A DNA stretch of 64,000 nt from Chromohalobacter sp. 11-W. Lineage in GTDB: Bacteria > Pseudomonadota > Gammaproteobacteria > Pseudomonadales > Halomonadaceae. The stretch spans positions 62,001-126,000 of the forward strand of contig NZ_JARANZ010000007.1 of assembly GCF_029889905.1 (NCBI RefSeq), written 5' to 3'. The notes below the pieces were generated by a model. It did no database searches, had not been told where the DNA came from, and worked only from the letters and a program-made list of their open reading frames with translations. A program made the position numbers and the translations under genes. This document shows positions 27,872 through 36,189 of the stretch, one piece after another. The first letter of the stretch is position 1; every line of letters begins with the position of its first letter.

Positions 27872-29119
27872 ATGGATCTCCCGCACATCAGTGACTCGCT
27901 CGGCATCGTGCACCCCATCTGCATCGAGCGAGGTCGCAACGCCGAGGTCTGGGACGAACAGGGCAAGCATTATGTCGACTTCGTCGGCGGTATCGGCGTG
28001 CTCAACCTGGGGCATGGGCATCCCGCCGTGATCGAGGCGGTCAAGGCGCAGGTCGGCACCCTGATGCACTCCGCCTTCAATGCCCTGCCGCATCGTGGCT
28101 ATCTCGAGGTGGCCCGGGCCCTGGATGCCTTCGTGCCGGTGTCGTATCCGTTGTCCTGCATGCTCACCAACAGCGGTGCCGAGGCCACCGAGAACGCTCT
28201 CAAGATCGCTCGCGCCGCCACCGGGCGCCAGGGCGTGATCGCCTTCGATGACGGCTTCCATGGCCGCACGCTGGCGGCGTTGAATCTCAACGGCAAGGTC
28301 AAGCCCTACAAGAACCGCCTCGGTGCCTTGCCCGGCCCGGTGCATCACTTGCCCTTCCCGAGCCGCGACAGTGGCGTCGATGCCGACACCGCCATGGCCG
28401 CACTGGAGCGGTTGTTCGAGGTCGAGGTACCCGCCGATGAGGTGGCTTGCATCATCGTCGAGCCGGTCCAGGGCGAAGGCGGCTTCAGGCTGCTTGATGG
28501 AGACTTCGCCGCCCGCCTGCGCTCGCTATGTGAAGCACACGGCATTGTGCTGATCTTCGATGAGATCCAGTCCGGCTTCGGACGCACCGGCAAGCGTTTC
28601 GCCTTTTCCCATTTGAATGTCGAACCCGACCTGCTGCTGATGGGCAAGAGTATGGCCGCCGGTCTGCCGCTGGCGGCAGTAGCGGGCAAGGCAGACATCA
28701 TGGATGCCCCGCCTAAAGGTGGCCTGGGCGGCACCTATTCGGGCAATGCCGTCGCCTGCGCCGCGTCCCTGGCGGTGATGAACGTCATGAGCGAGGAATG
28801 CCTGGCCGACTGGAGCGAGCGTCAGGAAGCGGCGGTCCTGGCGGCGTATCGCGACTGGCGATCTTCGGGCCATTATCCGATGCTCGGAGAGATCACAGGC
28901 GTAGGCGCCATGCGCGGTATCGTCTTTGAAGATACGCGCGAGGCGAGCGGTGCCAAACATCTGGCAGCGCTGATCGTCGCCGGACGCGAAGAGGGCGTGC
29001 TGTTGATGCCCAGCGGGCGCCGGCGCAACGTATTACGTCTGCTGCCCCCATTGACCGCCGAGTTCGAAGTGCTGAACGAAGGGCTAGCGAGGCTCGAGCG
29101 AGCCCTGGGGCGGCTGTAG
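27872..29119 (+). CDS. Class III PLP aminotransferase, probable 2-aminoadipate aminotransferase
   Basis: 415 residues of the GabT/4-aminobutyrate family. NSGAEATENALKIARA (100-115), FHGRTLAAL, IIVEPVQGEGG (195-205), IFDEIQSGFGRTG with Asp230, and Lys259 in LLMGKSMAAGLP for the Schiff base. The ATG at 27872 matches the family N-terminus and has GAGG upstream. In Pseudomonas putida an enzyme of this family (PP_4108) converts 2-aminoadipate to 2-oxoadipate; here the gene sits between the regulator and hglS, which makes that role likely. GABA or 5-aminovalerate are alternatives. Confidence 0.85.
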   Translation: MDLPHISDSLGIVHPICIERGRNAEVWDEQGKHYVDFVGGIGVLNLGHGHPAVIEAVKAQVGTLMHSAFNALPHRGYLEVARALDAFVPVSYPLSCMLTNSGAEATENALKIARAATGRQGVIAFDDGFHGRTLAALNLNGKVKPYKNRLGALPGPVHHLPFPSRDSGVDADTAMAALERLFEVEVPADEVACIIVEPVQGEGGFRLLDGDFAARLRSLCEAHGIVLIFDEIQSGFGRTGKRFAFSHLNVEPDLLLMGKSMAAGLPLAAVAGKADIMDAPPKGGLGGTYSGNAVACAASLAVMNVMSEECLADWSERQEAAVLAAYRDWRSSGHYPMLGEITGVGAMRGIVFEDTREASGAKHLAALIVAGREEGVLLMPSGRRRNVLRLLPPLTAEFEVLNEGLARLERALGRL

Positions 29120-29163
29120 CCCCGAACCGAATTCATGATGACCGACACCGAGAGGCATACCCG

Positions 29164-30531
29164 ATGACAACCCTCGTTTCCCATCACGAGATTCGTGACC
29201 GTTTTTCCAAGGCCATGTCGGCCATGTATCAGGACGAGGTGCCGCAGTACGAAACCCTGCTCGACCTGGTGGCGGAGGTGAACCGCGAAACCCTGGGGCG
29301 AGATCCCGAACTGGCCGAGCGGCTCGAGGCCCACGACGAACTGAATCGCCTCAGCGTCGAACGGCATGGCGCCATCCGCGTCGGCACTGCCGAGGAGCTC
29401 AGCATGCTGCGCCGGCTGTTCGCGGTGATGGGAATGTACCCGGTGGGCTACTACGATCTCTCCGAGGCCGGCGTGCCGGTACACTCCACCGCCTTCCGCC
29501 CCATCGACGACGAAGCCCTGGCGCGTAACCCCTTCCGTGTCTTCACGTCCTTGTTGCGCCTGGAACTGATCGAAAGTCCCGAGCTGCGCGAGCGTGCCGC
29601 CGGCATTCTTGCCGCGCGCGACATCTTCACGCCCAGCGCACGAGAGTTGATCGAACTCAGCGAGCGCCAGGATGGGCTCACCGACGAACAGGCCGACCGC
29701 TTCGTGGCCGAGTCGCTGGAGACCTTTCGCTGGCACCAAGACGCCACGGTGGACCTGGACACCTACGAGGCGCTGCACGCCGAGCATCGGCTGATCGCCG
29801 ATGTGGTCTGCTTCCACGGGCCACATATCAATCACCTGACGCCGCGCACCCTGGACATCGACGAGGTCCAGCGGCGGATGCCGGCGGCGGGGATGAACCC
29901 CAAGGAAGTCATCGAAGGCCCGCCGCACCGCGACTGCCCGATCCTGCTGCGTCAGACCAGCTTCAAAGCCCTGGAGGAGCCGACTCGCTTCACCGGCGAA
30001 CGCCAGGGCACTCACACCGCGCGCTTCGGCGAGATCGAACAACGTGGCGTGGCGCTGACCGCCAAGGGGCGTGCGCTCTATGATCGGCTGCTCGCCGAAT
30101 CGCGGCAGCGTACGGCTGGACTGACCAATGCCGAACACCAGCGCGTTCTGGCCGAGGTGTTCGCCGACTTCCCGGACACCGAAGCCGAGCTACGCCATCA
30201 GGGCCTGGCCTTCTTCGAGTACCGGCTGACCGAAGCGGGGCGCGAGGCCGGAGCGGGCGCCGAGACCGAGCTGGAAAAACTCATCGAGCAAGGGCTGGTC
30301 GCCGCTCGGCCGATCACCTACGAGGATTTCCTGCCCGTCAGCGCGGCCGGCATCTTTCAATCGAATCTCGGCGGTGACGGCAGCGAGGCCTATGCCGGTC
30401 ACGCCAACCGCGAAGCCTTCGAGGAGGCACTGGGCGCGCCGGTCACCGACGAGCTGACGCTCTATGCCGAACGCGAGCGGAGTTCTCTGGATGCCGCTCT
30501 GACGTCTCTGGGCATCCCGCCAGTCCGCTAG
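29164..30531 (+). CDS. hglS: 2-oxoadipate dioxygenase/decarboxylase HglS (DUF1338 family)
   Basis: 455 residues of the former DUF1338. Candidate Fe(II) ligands fit the family's 2-His-1-carboxylate set: His68 (ERHGAIR), His224 (HINHLTPRT) and Glu292 (RFGEIEQRG), spaced as I recall for P. putida HglS. The substrate arginine region RHGAIRVGT is present. HglS turns 2-oxoadipate into D-2-hydroxyglutarate and CO2 using O2, which feeds 2-oxoglutarate. The stop codon overlaps CTAG, the presumed ancestral stop of the convergent dipeptidase gene. Confidence 0.88.
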   Translation: MTTLVSHHEIRDRFSKAMSAMYQDEVPQYETLLDLVAEVNRETLGRDPELAERLEAHDELNRLSVERHGAIRVGTAEELSMLRRLFAVMGMYPVGYYDLSEAGVPVHSTAFRPIDDEALARNPFRVFTSLLRLELIESPELRERAAGILAARDIFTPSARELIELSERQDGLTDEQADRFVAESLETFRWHQDATVDLDTYEALHAEHRLIADVVCFHGPHINHLTPRTLDIDEVQRRMPAAGMNPKEVIEGPPHRDCPILLRQTSFKALEEPTRFTGERQGTHTARFGEIEQRGVALTAKGRALYDRLLAESRQRTAGLTNAEHQRVLAEVFADFPDTEAELRHQGLAFFEYRLTEAGREAGAGAETELEKLIEQGLVAARPITYEDFLPVSAAGIFQSNLGGDGSEAYAGHANREAFEEALGAPVTDELTLYAERERSSLDAALTSLGIPPVR

Positions 30532-31309
30532 GCGTCCTGCCCGAGCGAACGCCGCCAGCGAGCCTCCAGCGAGCCTCCAGGCTATCGGGGCCGCTGGGGC
30601 CGAATAGCGCGCGGGATTCGCCGCGGTACCAGGCCCACATCTGGTCGCCGTAGCTGTAATGCCACCACTCGCTGGGCAGGTTGGCGAACCCGGCATCGAC
30701 CATGGCGTGATAGAGAATCCGCCGCCGGTCACGGTAGGTCCGTGTCACGGCGTCGTGGGCATGATGTTCGAAGTGGACGGTATGCGAGGCCGGCCGCGCT
30801 TCATCGAATGCCGAGCCCATTTCCAGCAGTATCCCATCAGCATCGCATAGTGCTACATCCACTGCCCCGCCGGTGAGATGCGGGCTCGGGCACTCCGGTC
30901 GATCGCTGGGCGGCGAAACAAATGCCCGGGTCATCGCCCGTAGGTCCGCCTCGTCGAGATCCGCATAGCGCGCTTCCACCATTCCCAGCAAAGTGTCATA
31001 CAGATGGCGCTGCACGACATAGGGCCGCCAAGCATCCAGCACCACCAACCCCAGGCCGTCCGGCAGGTTCCGAGCCACCTTGAGGAGTCGCCGATAGACC
31101 GCCTCCCGTGCCCAGCACTCGGGCACCGCCCCAGGGACACCAAGCGCATGATAGATAGGCTGCACGCGTAAAGTCGGCGTCGCGAGGCTAAACGCATGTA
31201 GCGCCGTGCCATCATCGGCGATGGGGATGGCAGCGATGGCCTCCCACTGTGGATCGGCAATAGCAGCGATGGGTTGGGGCGTCGAGTCAGTCACGTTCAA
31301 GCGGTTCAT
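30443..31309 (-). CDS. ddpX: D-alanyl-D-alanine dipeptidase (VanX/DdpX family) with frameshifted C-terminus
   Basis: 288 residues as it stands. VanX-type zinc site: SPHLTGGAVDVAL (His and Asp ligands) and SEWWHYSYGD (Glu base, His ligand); LDAWRPYVVQRHLYD holds the conserved Arg. The protein has a 60-residue N-terminal extension over small VanX forms. The last codons are shifted by an 11-bp tandem duplication at 30555-30576. Without one copy the frame would end SLEARWRRSLGQDA-stop at 30528 (256 aa) instead of overrunning hglS by 89 nt. The catalytic core is intact, so activity may remain. It is the last gene of the TRAP operon at 31-34 kb. Confidence 0.82.
   Translation of the reverse strand: MNRLNVTDSTPQPIAAIADPQWEAIAAIPIADDGTALHAFSLATPTLRVQPIYHALGVPGAVPECWAREAVYRRLLKVARNLPDGLGLVVLDAWRPYVVQRHLYDTLLGMVEARYADLDEADLRAMTRAFVSPPSDRPECPSPHLTGGAVDVALCDADGILLEMGSAFDEARPASHTVHFEHHAHDAVTRTYRDRRRILYHAMVDAGFANLPSEWWHYSYGDQMWAWYRGESRALFGPSGPDSLEARWRLAGGVRSGRTPSGLAGCPETSERHPENSARVRHRASARR
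30555..30580. repeat. 11-bp tandem duplication in the dipeptidase 3' end
   Basis: CCAGCGAGCCT occurs twice in direct succession (30555-30565, 30566-30576) followed by a further CCAG. Eleven is not a multiple of three, so it shifts the reading frame of the minus-strand gene. Confidence 0.9.
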
Positions 31310-31322
31310 TTTCAAGTTGAAG

Positions 31323-32603
31323 TCAGCCCAGAGTGTTGGGTAGCCAAGTGATCAGGCCGGGAAAGACGATCAGCAATAACAGCACCCCGACCGCTACTAG
31401 GATGAACGGCCAGATAGTGCGGAAGAGCACGGTGATATCCAAGCGACTGACCGCCGCAGCGATGAATAGGCAAGCCCCCATCGGAGGGGTTATCAAGGCG
31501 ATGGTGATATTCAGCGTGATAATGATACCCAGCGCCACAGGATCGATGCCGGCCGCCAGCGCCACCGGAGTAAATACCGGCGACAGCAGCATCAGCGCCG
31601 ATACTTCTTCCATGAACATGCCGGTCACGAAGGTGATGGCGCTAAGCAGCAAGAGGACGATCACCGGCGATTCGATGAAGGGCTCGAGCAAGCTGGTGAA
31701 GCGGTCAGGCGCTTGCGCATAGGCCAACTCCCAACTGATCACCGACGAGATGCCGATGATCAGGAAGATGGCTGCCGTCAGCCGTGTGGTCTCGATCGCA
31801 GCACGCCAGAAAGCCGTTAGACGCAGCTCGCCCATCAGCAGTCCGCAGACCGCGACGTAGAGGACGGTCAAGGCGGCGGATTCGGTCGGCGTAACAAAAC
31901 CCAGCACGATGCCGGCGACGATGATGAACGGTGCAACCAGCGCCGGAAGCGCTCCGCGTGCGGCATCGATCACTTCGTGTCTTGCCGGCAGCGAGGTGCG
32001 ACGCTCGAATCCCGCCCTCTTGGCATGCACGGCATTCATCGCCATGAACGCCAGTGCCAGCAAAAGACCGGGGACCACACCCCCCAGGAATAACTGACCT
32101 ACCGAGGTATTGGTCTGCGCGCTATACAAGATCATGAAGATGCTCGGCGGAATGATCGGCCCGATCAGCGAGCTTCCAGCGGTCAGCCCGGCGGCAAAAG
32201 CCGTGGTATACCCATCGCGCCTCATCGCCGGCACCAGCAATGCCCCAAGGGCCGAGGCATCGGCAGCCGCCGAGCCGTTGACCCCGGACATGAAGACGCT
32301 ACCCACCACATTGACATGCCCGATACCGCCCCGCAGATGCCCCACCAGCAGTCGAGCGACGCGCATCAAACGCTCGGTCATCCCACAGGCATTCATCAGA
32401 TTACCAGCGAGAATGAACAACGGGATCGCCATCAGCGAAAAACTATTGAGGCCACCGAAGAACTGTTGCGGCATCATCCGCGCGATCATGCCCGGATCGA
32501 CGAAAACGAAGCCCACCAGGGCGGTGACGATCAGCGTCAAGAAAAGTGGAATACCCAGTAAGGTATTGGCCAGCAAGGTTGCGAACATCACGGCGACCAT
32601 CAT
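31323..32603 (-). CDS. TRAP transporter large permease subunit (DctM)
   Basis: 426 residues, about 12 hydrophobic segments. DctM signatures: GGLNSFSLMAIPLFILAGNLM, GSVFMSGVNGSAAADASALGALLVP and GPIIPPSIFMILY. Start overlaps the dctQ stop (ATGA). Part of the dctP-dctQ-dctM-ddpX operon. The dipeptidase gene starts 13 nt after its stop, which suggests a peptide-like or D-amino-acid-related cargo, though TRAP systems more often carry organic acids. Confidence 0.92.
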   Translation of the reverse strand: MMVAVMFATLLANTLLGIPLFLTLIVTALVGFVFVDPGMIARMMPQQFFGGLNSFSLMAIPLFILAGNLMNACGMTERLMRVARLLVGHLRGGIGHVNVVGSVFMSGVNGSAAADASALGALLVPAMRRDGYTTAFAAGLTAGSSLIGPIIPPSIFMILYSAQTNTSVGQLFLGGVVPGLLLALAFMAMNAVHAKRAGFERRTSLPARHEVIDAARGALPALVAPFIIVAGIVLGFVTPTESAALTVLYVAVCGLLMGELRLTAFWRAAIETTRLTAAIFLIIGISSVISWELAYAQAPDRFTSLLEPFIESPVIVLLLLSAITFVTGMFMEEVSALMLLSPVFTPVALAAGIDPVALGIIITLNITIALITPPMGACLFIAAAVSRLDITVLFRTIWPFILVAVGVLLLLIVFPGLITWLPNTLG

Positions 32604-33106
32604 GAGGCGTCCTCCGCAACGTCTGGAGAGCTATCACCGGTCTGAGGCAATGGACGAGGGCCGTAAAGCAGTACCTGCAATGCAAGCAGGCCGAAACCCA
32701 GCGGCATGGCAAGCATGGGAATAGTGCGACTAATGCCCAGCCCTTGGGAGGTGAAGTAGCTCACCGATAAAGCGTAATGCCAACTCCACCAAGTCATGGC
32801 CGTGCACAGCACCAAGGTGAGCAGCCATTGATAGGCCAACAATGCATGTCGCGCAACGCCTTTCAGCTTGCGCTCCAATAACGCCACTCGCATATGCTCG
32901 CCACGCACCCACACATTGCCGGCGATCAGCAATGCCGATGCGATCAAGCAGTAACGCGCAAGCTCGTCACTCCAGATAGGTGCTTGACCAACCACGTAGC
33001 GCGTCACCACGCCATACAAGATATCGATGAGCGTGACCAATAACGCCAACCCGCCCAGGCCGGTCGTGATCCGCCCCAGCAGCGATAATAAGGTGTTTCG
33101 GAACAT
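32600..33106 (-). CDS. TRAP transporter small permease subunit (DctQ)
   Basis: 168 residues, four transmembrane helices with the usual hydrophilic cytoplasmic loop (ALLERKLKGVARHALLAYQW). Typical DctQ length. It follows dctP across a 66-nt gap containing a strong hairpin and overlaps dctM by 4 nt. It holds the DctM channel in complex and has no known ligand specificity. Confidence 0.88.
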   Translation of the reverse strand: MFRNTLLSLLGRITTGLGGLALLVTLIDILYGVVTRYVVGQAPIWSDELARYCLIASALLIAGNVWVRGEHMRVALLERKLKGVARHALLAYQWLLTLVLCTAMTWWSWHYALSVSYFTSQGLGISRTIPMLAMPLGFGLLALQVLLYGPRPLPQTGDSSPDVAEDAS

Positions 33107-33119
33107 AGCGATTACATGG

Positions 33120-33142
33120 TACGACCGGCACGGCCGGTCGTA
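33120..33142 (-). other. Strong hairpin between dctP and dctQ
   Basis: A perfect 10-bp stem (TACGACCGGC / GCCGGTCGTA) with a 3-nt loop in the dctP-dctQ gap, without a T-tract. It fits a 3'-end stabiliser or attenuator that favours the binding-protein message. Confidence 0.6.
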
Positions 33143-33172
33143 CTCCTGGCATCCGGGTGAATAACGTGAAGA

Positions 33173-34207
33173 TCAGTCGCTGAGCAGGTCGCTTTGGCCG
33201 GCATCTTCGAGCGCCATCTTGATCCACTCGTCGCCTATGCCCTGCTCTTCAAGCCAATCGATATAAGCCGGCTGACCTTTTTCACGAAAAGCCGCCATCT
33301 CTTCATCGCTAGGCTCGATTATCGTCATGCCATTATCGGCAAGAAACTGGACGCGCTCGTCGACCCGCTTCTCGACATCTTCACGGTTGAGCGCATTGGC
33401 TTCCTCGACGGCTGAGTCGATGGCATGGCGATCGTCTTCGGAAAGCCCTTCGTACCAACTGCCGTTGGCCACGAGGAACTGATCGGAGTACTGCACGTTG
33501 GCCCGAGTGAAGTATTTCTGCACTTCGTAGAGACTACCCATGATGATGTACATCGGCGGGTTCATCTGGCCATCGGCGACGTTGGTCTTGAGCGCCATGT
33601 AGGTATCGGTCCAGGGAATCGGCGTGCCAGACGCACCGAAGGCCTCATAGAGCGCGACCTGGCTAGGATCCATGGCACGAAAGCGCAGTCCCTCGAAATC
33701 ATCGGGGCCCTTTATTGGCCGCTTGGAGTTCGTGAACCCGAGAAAGCCACCCTCCTCGATCACGCCGAGCAACTCGGCACCGGTACGCTCCTTGAGGGCC
33801 TCCTCGACCTTGTTCCAATAATCGCCCTCGTCGAAAAACTCATGAGCGGCGTTGTAATCATCGAACAGGAAGGGAGTGGCACTGACATAGATTTCGGGCA
33901 CGATCGGTGACAAACCGGCGAATGAGGCGATGTTAAGGCTCGGCGTATTGACGACTTGCTCCATGCGCTCCTGTTCTTCGCCAAGCATGGAGTTGGGATA
34001 TAGCTTGAGCTGAATATCGCCGTCGGTTTTTTCTTCCACTAGCCGCTTGAGATTGGAGGCAAACAGATGGACCGCATTCTTGTCGGCATCGGATGGTCCG
34101 TTATAGCTCAGATTGATGGTCGTGGCCGCATTGGCCAGACTCGCCGTCGTCAGCAAGCCGGTAACAGCAGCTGTGAGTAACACGGGACGCAGCATTGAGA
34201 AATGCAT
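33173..34207 (-). CDS. TRAP transporter solute-binding protein (DctP family)
   Basis: 344 residues with a Sec signal peptide (cleavage about after ...LANA, residue 27). DctP-family body: LYPNSMLGEEQERMEQV, KGPDDFEGLRFRAMDPSQ with the conserved Arg that grips the ligand carboxylate, and GQMNPPMYI. It is first in the operon after its own LysR regulator. The conserved Arg implies a carboxylate-bearing ligand. Sequence alone does not identify it. Confidence 0.9.
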   Translation of the reverse strand: MHFSMLRPVLLTAAVTGLLTTASLANAATTINLSYNGPSDADKNAVHLFASNLKRLVEEKTDGDIQLKLYPNSMLGEEQERMEQVVNTPSLNIASFAGLSPIVPEIYVSATPFLFDDYNAAHEFFDEGDYWNKVEEALKERTGAELLGVIEEGGFLGFTNSKRPIKGPDDFEGLRFRAMDPSQVALYEAFGASGTPIPWTDTYMALKTNVADGQMNPPMYIIMGSLYEVQKYFTRANVQYSDQFLVANGSWYEGLSEDDRHAIDSAVEEANALNREDVEKRVDERVQFLADNGMTIIEPSDEEMAAFREKGQPAYIDWLEEQGIGDEWIKMALEDAGQSDLLSD

Positions 34208-34320
34208 GAAGGAGACTCCTTGTTGTTATCGGAACGCGACATGACTCGCGTATTGGTCGGCCGTTGGTTACAGCGGCTCTCTATGACGCTAATCGTTGCG
34301 ATGTTGACCTTTCAAGCGCT

Positions 34321-35277
34321 CTAGCGTTGCCTTGAAGGCAACATGCGTGCGTCCAAGACGCGCGGTGCGTCGGCGCTGAAGAAACGCATGCTATATCGCA
34401 AGTGTTCAATGAACGCTTGGGCTGCCACCGTCAAGGGCCGTTCGACCTGACTGACAATGCGCGCCTGCGCCTGGCACAGTACATCGGCATCAACCTCGCG
34501 TGTGACAATGCTTCCTTCGTGAATCTCTTCCAGAACGCTGAGTTCGGGCATGAACGTCACGCCCAAACCGGAACGCACGAAATTCTTGAGCACCGACACC
34601 GAGTTGGTTTTCATACGCGGTCGATAAGACAGCTTGGCCGTCCGCAATGCCATATCGACCAACTGCCCCATGCCGGTTTGTCCGTCGATAAGCGCTAAGG
34701 AATGCGCACCGATCTCGGCTAACGTCAGCGGCGCCGTCGCGCGGGCCAATGCGTGTTCCGCGGGCACGATCAGATCCAGCGGTTGGCACCGATCGACATG
34801 CGACACCAAACGGTGATCGTCGGGCGGCGCGTACAGCAATGCCAGATCGACTCCCCCTTCCTCGACCAACGCCATCGCGTCGGTGAGCCCGGCCATGTGC
34901 ACTTCGATCTCCAATCCCGGATAGGTGGCCAAAAAGTTCTGCAAGGGCGCCGAGACCAAGTCCGCTATGAATCCTTCGCCGACGGCGATGTGTACCTCGC
35001 CGTGTTCCAGATTCTGCATTGCCTGCAACTGGGAAAGTGTCGCCCGCTCGGCGGCGCGCCTATCGCGATAGTGACGCAGCATCAATTCACCGGCGGGGGT
35101 CAAACCAAGCCGTGGGGAACGTACCAGTAGCACGGCATCCAGTTCTTCCTCGAGGGCCCGCAGTTGCCTACTGAGCGCCGATGGGTTGACCTCCAGATGG
35201 GAGGCGGCTCGGCGTAGCGAGCCATAGCGAACGACGGCATCGAGATATTCAAGCGCACGAGATTTGAACGGAGTCAT
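34321..35277 (-). CDS. LysR-family transcriptional regulator
   Basis: 318 residues: HTH (SRALEYLDAVVRYGSLRRAASHLEVNPSALSRQLRALEEEL region, 5-65) and an effector domain from about 90. The ATG at 35277 is preferred over a TTG 15 nt upstream; neither has a strong Shine-Dalgarno. It lies immediately upstream of, and in the same direction as, the dctPQM-ddpX operon with a 113-bp gap, and probably regulates it. Confidence 0.86.
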   Translation of the reverse strand: MTPFKSRALEYLDAVVRYGSLRRAASHLEVNPSALSRQLRALEEELDAVLLVRSPRLGLTPAGELMLRHYRDRRAAERATLSQLQAMQNLEHGEVHIAVGEGFIADLVSAPLQNFLATYPGLEIEVHMAGLTDAMALVEEGGVDLALLYAPPDDHRLVSHVDRCQPLDLIVPAEHALARATAPLTLAEIGAHSLALIDGQTGMGQLVDMALRTAKLSYRPRMKTNSVSVLKNFVRSGLGVTFMPELSVLEEIHEGSIVTREVDADVLCQAQARIVSQVERPLTVAAQAFIEHLRYSMRFFSADAPRVLDARMLPSRQR

Positions 35278-35400
35278 GGCAAGCTCGGTCAACAGTCAGA
35301 TAAACAGGCCATCATCATACGAACGCCTACAGGGGATAGGATTGATTCCAATCCGCAACCGGCGTAGCGTGAAGGCGTCGAATTCATAGGAGACTGGATC

Positions 35401-35523
35401 ATGGCGGAAGCCAAGAGTGTCATCAAACGTGTCTACGTTCCTACCTATGTCCGCGATCTGCCCAATGGCGAACGCGTGACGGTGCCCGGACACTACAAGA
35501 AGACACCCACGCACTCGAGCTGA
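35401..35523 (+). CDS. Small basic protein, 40 aa, function unknown
   Basis: MAEAKSVIKRVYVPTYVR... ends in VTVPGHYKKTPTHSS. AGGAG lies 8 nt before the ATG, and a strong terminator (35576-35601) follows, so it forms a small complete transcription unit. The Y-V-P-x-Y-x-R ... G-H-Y-K-K pattern resembles short uncharacterised bacterial and phage proteins of the form 'YTR-x-DG-x-x-V-x-x-H-x-R/K' (recalled, not searched). No hydrophobic helix; net positive, so nucleic-acid contact is possible. No function is assigned. Confidence 0.65.
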   Translation: MAEAKSVIKRVYVPTYVRDLPNGERVTVPGHYKKTPTHSS

Positions 35524-35575
35524 CGTCAGTGATCGGGGCACGCCTCGCCCTTGCGTGGGCAAGGAACGAACCATG

Positions 35576-35601
35576 AACGCCCTGCCAACCGGCAGGGCGT
35601 T
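35576..35601 (+). terminator. Intrinsic terminator after the 40-aa gene
   Basis: An 11-bp stem (AACGCCCTGCC / GGCAGGGCGTT) with a 4-nt loop, then TTGTC. Placed between the 40-aa gene and the convergent lipoprotein gene, it can serve both strands. Confidence 0.75.
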
Positions 35602-35626
35602 TGTCATCGGGCTCATACATCGCGCG

Positions 35627-36163
35627 TCAGCGGCTCAGGTCGACCTCTCGCGTCTGACCGGCGCCGATCTCGATTTGCTTCAGAATCAGTGGGCTGCGCG
35701 AGCCGTCCGGCAGGCGCACGCTTCCGGCCACATAGAAGACCCCCGCGGGGATACCGGTAGCCTCGAAATATCCGTTGTCGTTGGTCTTGGCGTAATGCGT
35801 GTATTCACGGGCACGTGGGTCCGCGGGCTCGATACGCTTCCCCGCCAGCGCGGCTTCGGCAGCCTCGGCGGAATAGCGCGTGGCCGGGGCAATCGATACG
35901 GTTTCGTTCTTGCCCACCAGCGTGCCTGCTGGCGAAGAGGTATAGCGCAACCGCCCTTTAACGACAGCGGAACCATGCTTATCCAGCTTGGCGTATTCCT
36001 CGGCGGGAAACGCAACCTGACGTTCGACGGCACCCACCGGCGTGCCTTCGCCGGCTTCCTCGATCTCGACGGGCTGTGTCGGTCCTCCCGTCGGCAGCAT
36101 TTCACAGCCACTTAGCGCCAGCCCCACCAGGGCCAACCACCATCCCGTGCGTCTATGTCTCAT
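35627..36163 (-). CDS. Putative lipoprotein with carboxypeptidase-regulatory-like fold
   Basis: 178 residues. Signal peptide with lipobox LALSGC (Cys about residue 20). The C-terminal half (AKTNDNGYFEATGIPAGVFYVAGSVRLPDG...) has the beta-sandwich rhythm of carboxypeptidase-regulatory or Ig-like domains. The ATG at 36163 has AGGTGG 8 nt upstream. Located 26 nt downstream of the PEBP-like gene on the same strand. No specific function recognised. Confidence 0.7.
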   Translation of the reverse strand: MRHRRTGWWLALVGLALSGCEMLPTGGPTQPVEIEEAGEGTPVGAVERQVAFPAEEYAKLDKHGSAVVKGRLRYTSSPAGTLVGKNETVSIAPATRYSAEAAEAALAGKRIEPADPRAREYTHYAKTNDNGYFEATGIPAGVFYVAGSVRLPDGSRSPLILKQIEIGAGQTREVDLSR

Positions 36164-36189
36164 TCCATGAGCCACCTTTGTGAACGAGC

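Noticed and set aside
26857..27894. A 345-codon frame overlapping the LysR gene in another plus-strand frame
   Set aside because: The other frame gives a complete LysR protein; this one has no domain and ends in unrelated sequence.
30555..30580. CRISPR-like or minisatellite array
   Set aside because: Just two 11-bp units without spacers; a simple tandem duplication.
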